Below are positions 56,615 to 64,000 of a DNA stretch of 64,000 nucleotides, in pieces. The DNA is from an uncultured Cohaesibacter sp. (GTDB taxonomy: Bacteria; Pseudomonadota; Alphaproteobacteria; Rhizobiales; Cohaesibacteraceae), in the NCBI RefSeq assembly GCF_963667045.1, contig NZ_OY762934.1:2930501-2994500 (forward strand), written 5' to 3'. How positions within the stretch are numbered: the first letter of the stretch is position 1; every line of letters starts with the position of its first letter. A program made the translations under genes and the position numbers. The notes under the pieces are model-generated. The model was not told the DNA's origin, did no database searches, and worked only from the letters and a program-made list of their open reading frames with translations.

Positions 56615-58201
56615 CTAACTCCAGATGCGAATGGCGATGGCGGCAAGGGCGATGGCAATCACCCACAGGGCAAGACGACCGGAGCGGCCCTTGCGGGCCT
56701 CGGCCCGACCGATGGCTGAAACCGTTTCGGAATCGAGACGGAGACCATCGCGACCCATTTCATCAAAGCTTGCAGAGAGGCGTTCGGCACGCCGCGCCAT
56801 CTCGGGCAGCTGCGCCGACAGGGTGCCGAGCACCGACAGGCCCTCGGCCATTTCCCTGGCCTTGGCGACAGGACCGAGATTTTTCTCCATCCAGTCCTTG
56901 ACCACCGGCTCGGAGGTGTTCCACAGATTGAGGCTGTCATCGAGCATCCGCGCAACGCCTTCGGCGACGACCATGGTCTTTTGCAACAGGATCAGTTCGG
57001 TGCGGGTGGCCATGCCGAACAGCTCGGTGAACTCGAACAGCTGCTGCAACAGGCCCGCCATCGAGATCTCGGCAGAGTCCCGGCCATGGATCGGCTCCCC
57101 GATCGACCGCAGGGCCTGAGCGAAGGTGTCGACATCCTGCGTCGAGGGTACATAGCCCGCCTCGAAATGCACCATGGACACCCGGCGATAGTCGCGCTTG
57201 ATGAAGCCATAGAGGATTTCAGCAAGGAAGCGCTGTTCCTTCATGCCGAGCCGTCCCATGATGCCGAAATCGACAGCAACCAGCTTGCCATCGGTGCCAA
57301 GGAACAGGTTGCCCGGATGCATATCGGCATGAAAGAAGCCGTCGCGCAGGGCATGGCGCAGGAAAGACTGGATCACCGTGCGGCCAAGGGCGTTCAGATC
57401 ATGGCCGGAAGCCTTGAGCGCAGCCAGGTCATTGAGCTTGATGCCGTCAATCCATTCCATGGTCATGACGGTCTTTTCCGACTTGCCCCAATAGATCGTC
57501 GGTACCCGGAAATTTTCATCCCCGGCGCAATTCTCGGCCATTTCGCTCATCGCGGCGGCTTCGAGGCGGAAATCCATTTCCAGACGGATCGACTGGGCCA
57601 GCGTGTCAACGATACCCACAGGCCTCAGACGGCGGGACGGCACGTGAACGGCTTCGATGAGACGGGCGGCAAGATAGAAGCCTGCCAGATCGTCCTGAAA
57701 GCGTTGGGCGACATTGGGGCGCAGGATCTTGACGGCAACATCCTGACGCTCACCGCTGGCGTCAACAAAGGTGGCCCGATGCACCTGGGCAATGGATGCG
57801 GCGGCAATCGGCTCGGAGAAGCTTTCAAACAGCTCTTCGACCGGCTTGCCAAGAGCGTCCTTCACAGCCTTTCGGGCTTCCTGCATGCTGAAGGCTGGCA
57901 CGCGATCCTGAAGGGCTGTCAGCGCTTCGGCCAGCTCGGGGCCGACCAGATCGGGACGGGTTGCCAGAAACTGGCCCATCTTGACATAGCTCGGCCCCAG
58001 ACGGTTGAGCGCGGCACTCAGGCGTTCACCCTTGTTGCGGGTAGAGGCATTGCGGCGTTCGAACAGCTTGACGAAAGAGAGCGCAATGCGGGGCCCTGTC
58101 GGCAGGTCCGCCGGTGGTTCGATGATAGAGAAGACGCCCTCACGAGCCAGAATATAGCCCGTATGCACAAGGCGAAGCAGAGCAGATGACGCACCAATCA
58201 T
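56615..58201 (-). CDS. ubiB: Ubiquinone biosynthesis kinase-like protein UbiB
   Basis: UbiB is an ABC1/ADCK atypical kinase-like ATPase needed for ubiquinone synthesis. The 528-residue product has the family KxGQ motif in LGPSYVKMGQFLATRPDLVG, around residue 75. VAVKILRPNVAQRF carries the lysine. MTMEWIDGIKLNDL, HADMHPGNLFLGTDGKLVAVDFGIMGRL (catalytic loop and metal site) and a C-terminal membrane segment (LALWVIAIALAAIAIRIW) follow. It lies between ubiE (16 bases upstream) and coaBC, the usual order in Rhizobiales. Confidence 0.95.
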   Translation of the reverse strand: MIGASSALLRLVHTGYILAREGVFSIIEPPADLPTGPRIALSFVKLFERRNASTRNKGERLSAALNRLGPSYVKMGQFLATRPDLVGPELAEALTALQDRVPAFSMQEARKAVKDALGKPVEELFESFSEPIAAASIAQVHRATFVDASGERQDVAVKILRPNVAQRFQDDLAGFYLAARLIEAVHVPSRRLRPVGIVDTLAQSIRLEMDFRLEAAAMSEMAENCAGDENFRVPTIYWGKSEKTVMTMEWIDGIKLNDLAALKASGHDLNALGRTVIQSFLRHALRDGFFHADMHPGNLFLGTDGKLVAVDFGIMGRLGMKEQRFLAEILYGFIKRDYRRVSMVHFEAGYVPSTQDVDTFAQALRSIGEPIHGRDSAEISMAGLLQQLFEFTELFGMATRTELILLQKTMVVAEGVARMLDDSLNLWNTSEPVVKDWMEKNLGPVAKAREMAEGLSVLGTLSAQLPEMARRAERLSASFDEMGRDGLRLDSETVSAIGRAEARKGRSGRLALWVIAIALAAIAIRIWS

Positions 58202-58217
58202 AGTTGACTTCCGATCC

Positions 58218-59009
58218 TTACAGCTTCCAGCCCGAATGCATGGCGGTGATGCCGCCGGACATGTTGCGGAAGGTCACCTGCTGGAAACCGGCATCTTCGA
58301 TCATCATCCGGAAGCGGGCCTTGTTGGGGAACTTCCGGATCGACTGCACGAAATACTCATAGCTGGCCCGATCACCGGTTACGACATCACCGATGGCGGG
58401 AATGGCATTGAAGGAAAAAAGGTCATAGGCCTTGTCGAGCAGCGGCATGTCGACATTGGAGAATTCCAGACACATGAAGCGGCCACCCCGTTTCAGCACG
58501 CGATAGGCCTCGGACAGGGCCTTGTCGATGCGCGGCACGTTGCGAATGCCATAGGCGATGGTATAGGCATCGAAGCTGTTGTCTTCAAACGGCAGCTCCT
58601 CGGCATTGCCCTCGACGAATTCGAGATTGTCGATGAGACCATTGACCTTGGCGCGGTCCTTGCCGACGGCAAGCATGGAGCCGTTGATGTCGAACACCGT
58701 ACACTGGGCGTTGCCACGCGAGCGTTCAACGACGCGGAAGGAGATATCGCCCGTGCCACCGGCCACATCGAGCAGCTTGAACGGCACGCGTCCGCTCTGG
58801 GGCGGATTGAGCCAGGCGACAAAGGCATCCTTCCACAGCCGGTGCATGCCGCCGCTCATCAGGTCATTCATCATGTCGTAGCGATCGGCCACATGATGGA
58901 AAACCTCGTTGACCCGCGGTTGCTTTTCACCCTCTCCGACCTGTTCAAAGCCGAAGGAAGTCGCCATTTCGGTGATTTTTTCCGTGCGATCCCTGTTTTG
59001 TGCCGCCAT
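58218..59009 (-). CDS. ubiE: Ubiquinone/menaquinone C-methyltransferase UbiE
   Basis: UbiE carries out the C2 methylation in ubiquinone synthesis (and menaquinone where present). The 263-residue product has [25 protein letters not shown] at residues 37-61, the SAM-binding motif [19 protein letters not shown] around 80, and the family signatures [17 protein letters not shown] and [11 protein letters not shown]. The start has GAGGA eight bases upstream. It heads the minus-strand series ubiE-ubiB-coaBC-dut-cysK and is divergent from the aminotransferase gene. Confidence 0.96.
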   Translation of the reverse strand: MAAQNRDRTEKITEMATSFGFEQVGEGEKQPRVNEVFHHVADRYDMMNDLMSGGMHRLWKDAFVAWLNPPQSGRVPFKLLDVAGGTGDISFRVVERSRGNAQCTVFDINGSMLAVGKDRAKVNGLIDNLEFVEGNAEELPFEDNSFDAYTIAYGIRNVPRIDKALSEAYRVLKRGGRFMCLEFSNVDMPLLDKAYDLFSFNAIPAIGDVVTGDRASYEYFVQSIRKFPNKARFRMMIEDAGFQQVTFRNMSGGITAMHSGWKL

Positions 59010-59179
59010 GATTTACGTCCTCAGCTCAACCGGTTGCGGGAGCGATTGTCATTTCATTTCCGCCGGACAATAGCCCATCTGATCCGTAAATGCCATGTTT
59101 CGAAATGGCTTTTCTTGTGTTGCTTTCGTCCCATTGTTAAGCTGGCTATCTCGTTATCGGCTCACGTTTGGGGGTTCCC

Positions 59180-60349
59180 ATGGATATTGAAAAACTGCGC
59201 AGCGAAACACCGGGACTGACCCATGGCATTCATCTGATGGCCTGCGGCTCGGCGCTGGCGCCACAGCCGGTTCTCAATGCGGTGATGGCCTATCTCGATC
59301 TCGAGGCAAAGGTCGGCGGATACGAGGCCCATGCGCAACAGGCCGAAATGCTCGACGGGGTCTATGAGTCCGTTGCCAGCCTGATCGGCGCCAAACGGCA
59401 TGAGATCGCCATCATGGAAAATGCCACCGCCGCCTGGTGCCAGCCCTTCTATGCGCTGCCGCTCAAGGCAGGCGACCGCATCATCACCTGTCAGGCAGAA
59501 TATGCGGCCAATTATGTGGCCTATCTGCATCGCCAGAAGAAGGACGGGATTGAAATCGACGTCGTGCCCAACGACGAGACCGGAGCGCTGGATCTGGCAG
59601 CCCTCGAAAACCTGATTTGCGAGAAGACCGCGCTCATCACCATCACCTGGGTACCGACCAACGGTGGGCTGGTCAACCCGGCAGCGGCTGTCGGGGCAAT
59701 CGCCAGGAAACACGGCGTCCCCTATCTGCTCGACGCCTGTCAGGCAGTGGGCCAGATGCCGGTCGATGTGGAGGCACTGCAGTGCGATTTCCTGTCGGCA
59801 ACAGGGCGGAAGTTCCTGCGCGGCCCGCGCGGCACGGGCTTTCTCTACATTCGCGAGAAGTGGCTTCAAAGCATGGAGCCGGCAGCCCTTGATCACTTCT
59901 CCGCACCGCTGGTGGACAGCGGCCAGTATGCGGTCCGGGAGGATGCGCGACGGTTCGAGACCTGGGAGAACAGCTACGCCCTGCGCGCTGGCCTAAAGGT
60001 GGCCTGCGACTACGCCATGGCCATCGGGTTGGAGGCGATCCGGCAGCGGGCCTGGAGGCTGGCGGCCGATCTGCGGCAAAAACTGGCCGGGTTGCCGGGA
60101 TGCCGCATCATGGATCTGGGAGCCGAGAAATGTGCCATCATCAGCTTTACCATTGAGGGGCTGGACCCGCAGCTGGCGGTCCACAGCCTCAGAACCGAGG
60201 GCATCGCCATCGGCATGACGCAACCCGCAAGCTCGCTTCTCGATGCGGAGCGGCGGCAGTTGCCGGTGATGCTCCGCGTATCGCCGCACTATTACAACAA
60301 CGAAGCCGATCTTGATGCCTGCGTTGCGGCCCTCAAATCGCTCTTGTGA
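59180..60349 (+). CDS. Class V aminotransferase-like PLP protein
   Basis: The 389-residue protein has the class V fold: ENATAAWCQPFYALPLKAGDRIITC around residue 76, ITWVPTNGGLVNPAAAVGAIARKHGVPYLLDACQAVGQMPVDV around 158-200, and the PLP lysine in LSATGRKFLRGPRGTGFLYI around 215. Relatives include cysteine desulfurases, kynureninases and isopenicillin-N-epimerase-like enzymes; the lack of an obvious catalytic-loop cysteine argues against an IscS-type desulfurase. The substrate is unknown. A TTG at 59168 is in frame, but the ATG at 59180 follows GGGGG. It lies between ubiE and mutM, which I would expect to be direct neighbours, and mutM starts nine bases after its stop. Confidence 0.82.
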   Translation: MDIEKLRSETPGLTHGIHLMACGSALAPQPVLNAVMAYLDLEAKVGGYEAHAQQAEMLDGVYESVASLIGAKRHEIAIMENATAAWCQPFYALPLKAGDRIITCQAEYAANYVAYLHRQKKDGIEIDVVPNDETGALDLAALENLICEKTALITITWVPTNGGLVNPAAAVGAIARKHGVPYLLDACQAVGQMPVDVEALQCDFLSATGRKFLRGPRGTGFLYIREKWLQSMEPAALDHFSAPLVDSGQYAVREDARRFETWENSYALRAGLKVACDYAMAIGLEAIRQRAWRLAADLRQKLAGLPGCRIMDLGAEKCAIISFTIEGLDPQLAVHSLRTEGIAIGMTQPASSLLDAERRQLPVMLRVSPHYYNNEADLDACVAALKSLL

Positions 60350-60358
60350 GACCTGATC

Positions 60359-61246
60359 ATGCCTGAATTGCCAGAGGTGGAAACCGTGCGGCGCGGCCTG
60401 CAGCCGGTGCTTGAGAATGCAACCATCGAGCGGGCCGAAATCCGCCGCGAGAATCTGCGCTTTGCCTTCCCTGAAAAGCTCGCCGAGCGCCTTGCCGGGC
60501 GCCAGGTCATCGGCCTTGGTCGGCGGGCGAAATATCTGCTGGCCGATCTTGATGACGGCATGGTGCTAGTCATGCATCTGGGCATGTCGGGATCATTCCG
60601 GGTGGTGACGCCCGAGGAGCAGCATCTGATTGCTGAAGCGAGCTTTCATCTTGCCCGCGGCAAGCTCCCGCAACACGATCATGTGGTGCTTCACCTCACA
60701 TCCGGTGCCTCGATCCTTTACAATGATCCGCGCCGCTTCGGCTTTTTCGATCTCATCGCCCGTGTGACGCTGGCCGAGCATCCCTATTTTGCCAAACTTG
60801 GCGTCGAGCCGGTGGGCAATGCCCTTGATGCGGCCTATCTGGCAGAAAAATTTGCGGGACGGAAGACGCCGCTCAAGTCGGCATTGCTCGATCAGCATGT
60901 CATTGCCGGGCTCGGCAATATCTATGTCTGCGAGGCGTTGTTCCGTTCGGGGCTCGACCCTAGGCGGGCTGCAGGCACACTTGTCACCAGGAGCGGCAAG
61001 CCATCGGCGAAACTTGCGCTGTTGACCGACGAGATTCGCGCCACCATTGCCGAAGCCATCGAGGCGGGTGGCTCGACCCTGCGCGACCATACCCGGGCCG
61101 ACGGTAGCCTTGGCTATTTTCAGCACCGCTTCAAGGTTTATGACCGGGAAGGTGATCCCTGCCCAAATGAGGGCTGTTCCGGCACCATCGAACGGATCAC
61201 TCAGAGCGGACGCTCCACCTTCTTCTGTCCGAAATGCCAAAAATGA
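60359..61246 (+). CDS. mutM: Formamidopyrimidine-DNA glycosylase MutM (Fpg)
   Basis: MutM removes 8-oxoguanine and cuts the abasic site. The 295-residue product begins [13 protein letters not shown], so the catalytic N-terminal proline and Glu3 follow Met1 removal. The catalytic lysine region [10 protein letters not shown], the H2TH region [31 protein letters not shown] and the C-terminal zinc finger CPNEGC...CPKCQK are all present. The first cysteine pair is spaced by four residues, a common rhizobial variant. The nine-base gap to the aminotransferase gene suggests cotranscription. Confidence 0.96.
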   Translation: MPELPEVETVRRGLQPVLENATIERAEIRRENLRFAFPEKLAERLAGRQVIGLGRRAKYLLADLDDGMVLVMHLGMSGSFRVVTPEEQHLIAEASFHLARGKLPQHDHVVLHLTSGASILYNDPRRFGFFDLIARVTLAEHPYFAKLGVEPVGNALDAAYLAEKFAGRKTPLKSALLDQHVIAGLGNIYVCEALFRSGLDPRRAAGTLVTRSGKPSAKLALLTDEIRATIAEAIEAGGSTLRDHTRADGSLGYFQHRFKVYDREGDPCPNEGCSGTIERITQSGRSTFFCPKCQK

Positions 61247-61266
61247 AGGGGCGCGAGCGCTCCTTC
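61240..61266. terminator. Hairpin terminator between mutM and argB
   Basis: GAAGGGGCGC (61245-61254) pairs with GCGCTCCTTC (61257-61266) over ten positions with one wobble on one strand. On the minus strand it is followed by ATTTTTGG, giving a good terminator for argB; in the plus direction the T-run is poor. The stem overlaps the mutM stop. Confidence 0.6.
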
Positions 61267-61375
61267 GTCTGATCATCTTGGCCGAATTTGCGGTTTTCGG
61301 CAGGGGCAGCAGGCCCGGTCCCAGACAGGAGTGAATGCAGAGCTGTGGAAGGCTGACGCCTTGTCAGGACAGGCC

Positions 61376-62278
61376 TCAGCGCGTCAAAAGCGTGCCTGCG
61401 CCGCCTTCTGTGAACAACTCCAGAAGCACCGCATGAGGTACCTTGCCATCGAGAATAACCACACCCTCGACGCCCTTGTTGAGCGCGTCGATGCAGGTTT
61501 CGACCTTCGGAATCATGCCCCCGGAGATCGTGCCGTCGGCAATCAGCCTGTGGGCTTCGGTGATTGTCAGGGCTTTGATGAGCTTGCCTTCCTTGTCCAG
61601 CACGCCGGGAACATCCGTCAGGAACAACAGGCGCTTGGCATCGACCGCACCGGCAATCGCACCGGCAAAGGTATCGGCATTGATATTGTAGGTAGCACCG
61701 TCAACACCCGGCGCAACCGGTGCAATCACCGGAATGAGCGCGTCCTTGGCGACGATGTCCAGCACGGAGCGATCCACTTTCTTGGGGTCGCCCACAAAGC
61801 CCAGATCAACCACTTCCTCGATCTTGCTGTCCGGGTCGCGGATGGTGCGGGTCAGCTTTTCAGCCAGCACCATGTTGCCATCCTTGCCGCACAGGCCAAT
61901 CGCCCGGCCACCTTCGGCATTGATGTTGCGCACGATGGATTTGTTGATGGAGCCAGCCAGCACCATTTCGACCACTTCCACCGTGTGGGCATCGGTCACG
62001 CGCAAGCCACCCTTGAACTCGGACTTGATTCCGAGCTTGTCGAGCATCGACTTGATCTGCGGGCCACCACCATGCACCACGACAGGTTTGACGCCAGCCT
62101 GCTTGAGCAGCACGATGTCGCGTGCAAAAGCCTGACTGAGATCGGCTTCACCCATGGCATGGCCGCCATATTTGACCACGACCGTCTGGCCATCATAGCG
62201 CTGCATGAAGGGAAGCGCTTCAGAAATGGTTCTGGCACGATTGGCCGGGGAGCTGGATGGAGTGGATGTCTCGGACAT
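61376..62278 (-). CDS. argB: Acetylglutamate kinase ArgB
   Basis: ArgB phosphorylates N-acetylglutamate in arginine synthesis and is the usual feedback point, often tuned by PII. The 300-residue product has [42 protein letters not shown] at residues 33-75, [28 protein letters not shown] and [28 protein letters not shown]. The N-terminal extension before [13 protein letters not shown] is typical of arginine-sensitive hexameric forms. It follows engB on the same strand after 131 bases. Confidence 0.96.
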   Translation of the reverse strand: MSETSTPSSSPANRARTISEALPFMQRYDGQTVVVKYGGHAMGEADLSQAFARDIVLLKQAGVKPVVVHGGGPQIKSMLDKLGIKSEFKGGLRVTDAHTVEVVEMVLAGSINKSIVRNINAEGGRAIGLCGKDGNMVLAEKLTRTIRDPDSKIEEVVDLGFVGDPKKVDRSVLDIVAKDALIPVIAPVAPGVDGATYNINADTFAGAIAGAVDAKRLLFLTDVPGVLDKEGKLIKALTITEAHRLIADGTISGGMIPKVETCIDALNKGVEGVVILDGKVPHAVLLELFTEGGAGTLLTR

Positions 62279-62409
62279 GGCGCTTCTCTACTTCGGGCGG
62301 GTTGGATAACTGAAACCGCTGTATAGCGTCTTCTTTCACGAGACGCAAGAAAGACGGAGTGATATGCCGAATTTATCACAATTCATGAAACATTATTTGG
62401 ACATCAGCT

Positions 62410-63126
62410 TCACATACCGTCTGCCAACAGCTGCATTTCTGCCCGCAAGCGCTTGATTCCTATCTTCTTGTCGGAAGACGTCAGCAGGATTTCCGGATGC
62501 GCTGCGGGCCGCTTCTTCAGGCCAAGCTGCACCTTCTCCATCACCTTCCTAAGATCCGACAGTTTGGTCTTGTCTACCTTGGTCAAGACCACCTGATAGT
62601 TCACGGCCGCCTTGTCCAGCGTGGTCATGACTTCGGTGTCATTTTCCTTGAGGCCGTGGCGGCTGTCGATCAGCACATAGACGCGGCGCAGGTTCGGGCG
62701 ACCGCGCAGATAGTCCAGAATCAGCTCGTTCCAGGCGGCAACTTCCTTTTTGGACGCCTTGGCATAGCCATAGCCCGGCATGTCGCAGATCACCAGCGAG
62801 GCCTCTTTCTCGGGACGGAAGAAGTTGAGCTCCTTGGTGCGGCCGGGGGTGTTGGAGGTCCGTGCCAGCGTCTTGCGACCGGTGATGGCATTGAGCAGGG
62901 AAGACTTGCCCACATTGGAGCGACCGGCAAAAGCCACCTCGACACCCTCGATTGGCGGAAGCTGGTGAAAGAATTTCGTACCCCACATGAAGTCCCAGGT
63001 CTGGGCAAACAGCAAGCGGCCACGCTCGGCCAGAGCCGGATCCACCTCATCGTCGCCCACAAGGGCAGCAAGGCTGGAGGCGCCTTCAGCGGCGGGAGCG
63101 ATATCCTCGTCATGGTCTTCGGTCAT
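62410..63126 (-). CDS. engB: Ribosome biogenesis GTPase EngB (YihA/YsxC)
   Basis: EngB is a small essential GTPase acting in 50S assembly. The 238-residue product has an acidic N-terminal extension of about 30 residues (TEDHDEDIAPAAEGA). G1 is AFAGRSNVGKSSLLNAITG around residue 70, G3 CDMPGYGYAKASKKE and G4 VLTKVDKTK. In Rhizobiales it usually lies downstream of yidC; here the gene upstream on the same strand is a CatB-like acetyltransferase, 90 bases away. Confidence 0.95.
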   Translation of the reverse strand: MTEDHDEDIAPAAEGASSLAALVGDDEVDPALAERGRLLFAQTWDFMWGTKFFHQLPPIEGVEVAFAGRSNVGKSSLLNAITGRKTLARTSNTPGRTKELNFFRPEKEASLVICDMPGYGYAKASKKEVAAWNELILDYLRGRPNLRRVYVLIDSRHGLKENDTEVMTTLDKAAVNYQVVLTKVDKTKLSDLRKVMEKVQLGLKKRPAAHPEILLTSSDKKIGIKRLRAEMQLLADGM

Positions 63127-63163
63127 CGGTGCGGTCTTCCTAAGCGGTCTTCAAAAGGGAATG

Positions 63164-63190
63164 GGCAGGCCTTGGTTAGCCTGCCTTTTA
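63164..63190. terminator. Hairpin between the CatB-like gene and engB
   Basis: GGCAGGC (63164-63170) and GCCTGCC (63179-63185) pair perfectly with an eight-base loop. The T-run (CCTTTTA) is on the plus-strand side, whereas both flanking genes are on the minus strand, where only CATTCCCTTTT follows. Termination of the CatB-like transcript is therefore uncertain. Confidence 0.4.
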
Positions 63191-63216
63191 CAGGGAAACA
63201 AGCGCGAAAGCGAGTT

Positions 63217-63897
63217 CTATGCGCCTTCGCAGCTCGAAAAGCACTGGCAAGCTGCTTCCAGTGCCGCCACATCGGCCCCCTGGATCAGCTGGCGATGGCG
63301 GGTGATCTGCTCGATGGGCCAATCCCACCAGGCCAGCGCCAGCAAGCGCTCTACCACATCATCCGCAAAGCGCCTGCGGATCACACGCCCCGGATTGCCG
63401 ACAACGATGGCATAGTCCGGCACGTCGCTGGCCACAACAGCCTCGGCGCCAATGATCGCCCCGGACCCGATGGTCACGCCGGGCATGACCTGAGCATTGC
63501 GACCCATCCAGATGTCATTGCCGAGACGGGTATCGCCGCGGGACAGTTGCCGGAAGGCATCAATGTCGAACCCCTCCCCCCAGCTGCCGCCCATGATGGC
63601 AAAGGGATAGGTGGAGATGCCGGCCATGTCATGGTTGGCACCGTTCATGATGAAGGTGACGCCGGTGGCCAGAGCGCAGAATTTGCCGATGATCAGGCGA
63701 TCTCCGAGAAAATCGTAATGATAGAGCACGTTCTTGTGCTCGAAGGCTTTCGGCGCCTCTGGATCATCATAATAGGTGTAGTCGCCCACCTCGATCAGCG
63801 GATTGGTGATCAGGGGCTTGAGGAAGGCGGTGCGCTTGAAGGCAGGGATGGGATAGGGATCATCCGGGTCGGGATAGGTGAAAAGCTGGTCTTGCAT
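63217..63897 (-). CDS. CatB/Vat-like hexapeptide-repeat O-acetyltransferase
   Basis: The 226-residue product has left-handed beta-helix hexapeptide repeats (LIIGKFCALATGVTFIMNGANHDMAGISTYPF, then RLGNDIWMGRNAQVMPGVTIGSGAIIGAEAVVASDVPDYAIVVGNPGRVIRRRF). The active-site histidine of xenobiotic acetyltransferases lies in GANHDMAGISTYPF. The N-terminal GDYTYYDDPEAPKAFEHKNVLYHYDFLGDRL is typical of the CatB-related family. Members acetylate chloramphenicol, streptogramin A or unrelated natural substrates; resistance cannot be inferred. The ATG at 63897 follows AAGAGGG. The last 103 bases of the window beyond it show nothing recognisable. Confidence 0.88.
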   Translation of the reverse strand: MQDQLFTYPDPDDPYPIPAFKRTAFLKPLITNPLIEVGDYTYYDDPEAPKAFEHKNVLYHYDFLGDRLIIGKFCALATGVTFIMNGANHDMAGISTYPFAIMGGSWGEGFDIDAFRQLSRGDTRLGNDIWMGRNAQVMPGVTIGSGAIIGAEAVVASDVPDYAIVVGNPGRVIRRRFADDVVERLLALAWWDWPIEQITRHRQLIQGADVAALEAACQCFSSCEGA

Positions 63898-64000
63898 GAG
63901 ACGGACCCTCTTGGCTGTAAAAACTGATGAACGGGACAACGAGCAACAGATGCATCACGCGCATGCGTCCCTTCGCGAGCCCAGAAACGGGTGAGGACGG

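Overview
The window is a gene-dense chromosomal segment, mostly housekeeping, from an alphaproteobacterium of the Rhizobiales/Hyphomicrobiales type. The family assignment rests on content and order: olsB next to a two-domain malic enzyme, mutS, glnD, murJ, trpS, a universal stress protein, an Nfu scaffold, tsaB, rimI, a Fur/Mur regulator, an OlsA-type acyltransferase, miaB, phoH, ybeY and corC run in the order I know from rhizobia. Irr, a FabA/FabB/FabI set, the XRE-metK pair and the ubiE-ubiB-coaBC-dut block are also typical of the order. The coding sequence is moderately GC-rich. A marine genus such as Cohaesibacter is possible, but I cannot establish that from sequence alone.

Layout. 1-1.3 kb: a truncated fumarylacetoacetate-hydrolase-family gene and qor (minus strand). 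1.5-5.1 kb: a hybrid histidine kinase and olsB. 5.3-7.6 kb: the malic enzyme (minus). 7.9-25.5 kb: a long plus-strand run of DNA repair, nitrogen signalling, envelope, tRNA modification, Fe-S and metal-regulation genes. 26-33.6 kb: irr (minus), then fabA-fabB-fabI and two colinear GGDEF/EAL proteins; this block sits between corC and lnt, which I would expect to be neighbours. 33.8-38.4 kb: lnt, an XRE regulator, metK and trmB. 38.8-49.2 kb: the translation/RNA operon rimP-nusA-ylxR-infB-rbfA-truB-rpsO-pnp. 49.3-53.3 kb: small accessory genes, including an SH3 exported protein, a 2-hydroxyacid dehydrogenase and a MoeB-like protein. 53.6-59.0 kb: ubiE-ubiB-coaBC-dut-cysK on the minus strand. 59.2-61.2 kb: a class V aminotransferase and mutM. 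61.4-63.9 kb: engB-argB and a CatB-like acetyltransferase (minus).

Themes. Membrane lipids recur: OlsB and an OlsA-type enzyme would make ornithine lipids, FabA/FabB/FabI make unsaturated acyl chains, and Lnt and MurJ serve the envelope. Iron and manganese regulation (Irr, Mur) sits beside Fe-S (Nfu, MiaB) and lipid genes.

There are no CRISPR arrays, insertion sequences, phage genes, rRNA genes or convincing tRNA genes. I did not find a multi-gene undescribed system. The most promising undescribed elements are RNA-level: an H-type pseudoknot in the metK leader, a promoter-plus-terminator unit in front of the rimP-nusA operon, two mutually exclusive hairpins between corC and irr, and a heavily structured pnp leader. 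All structures were found by reading base complementarity by eye; no folding or covariance calculation was possible.
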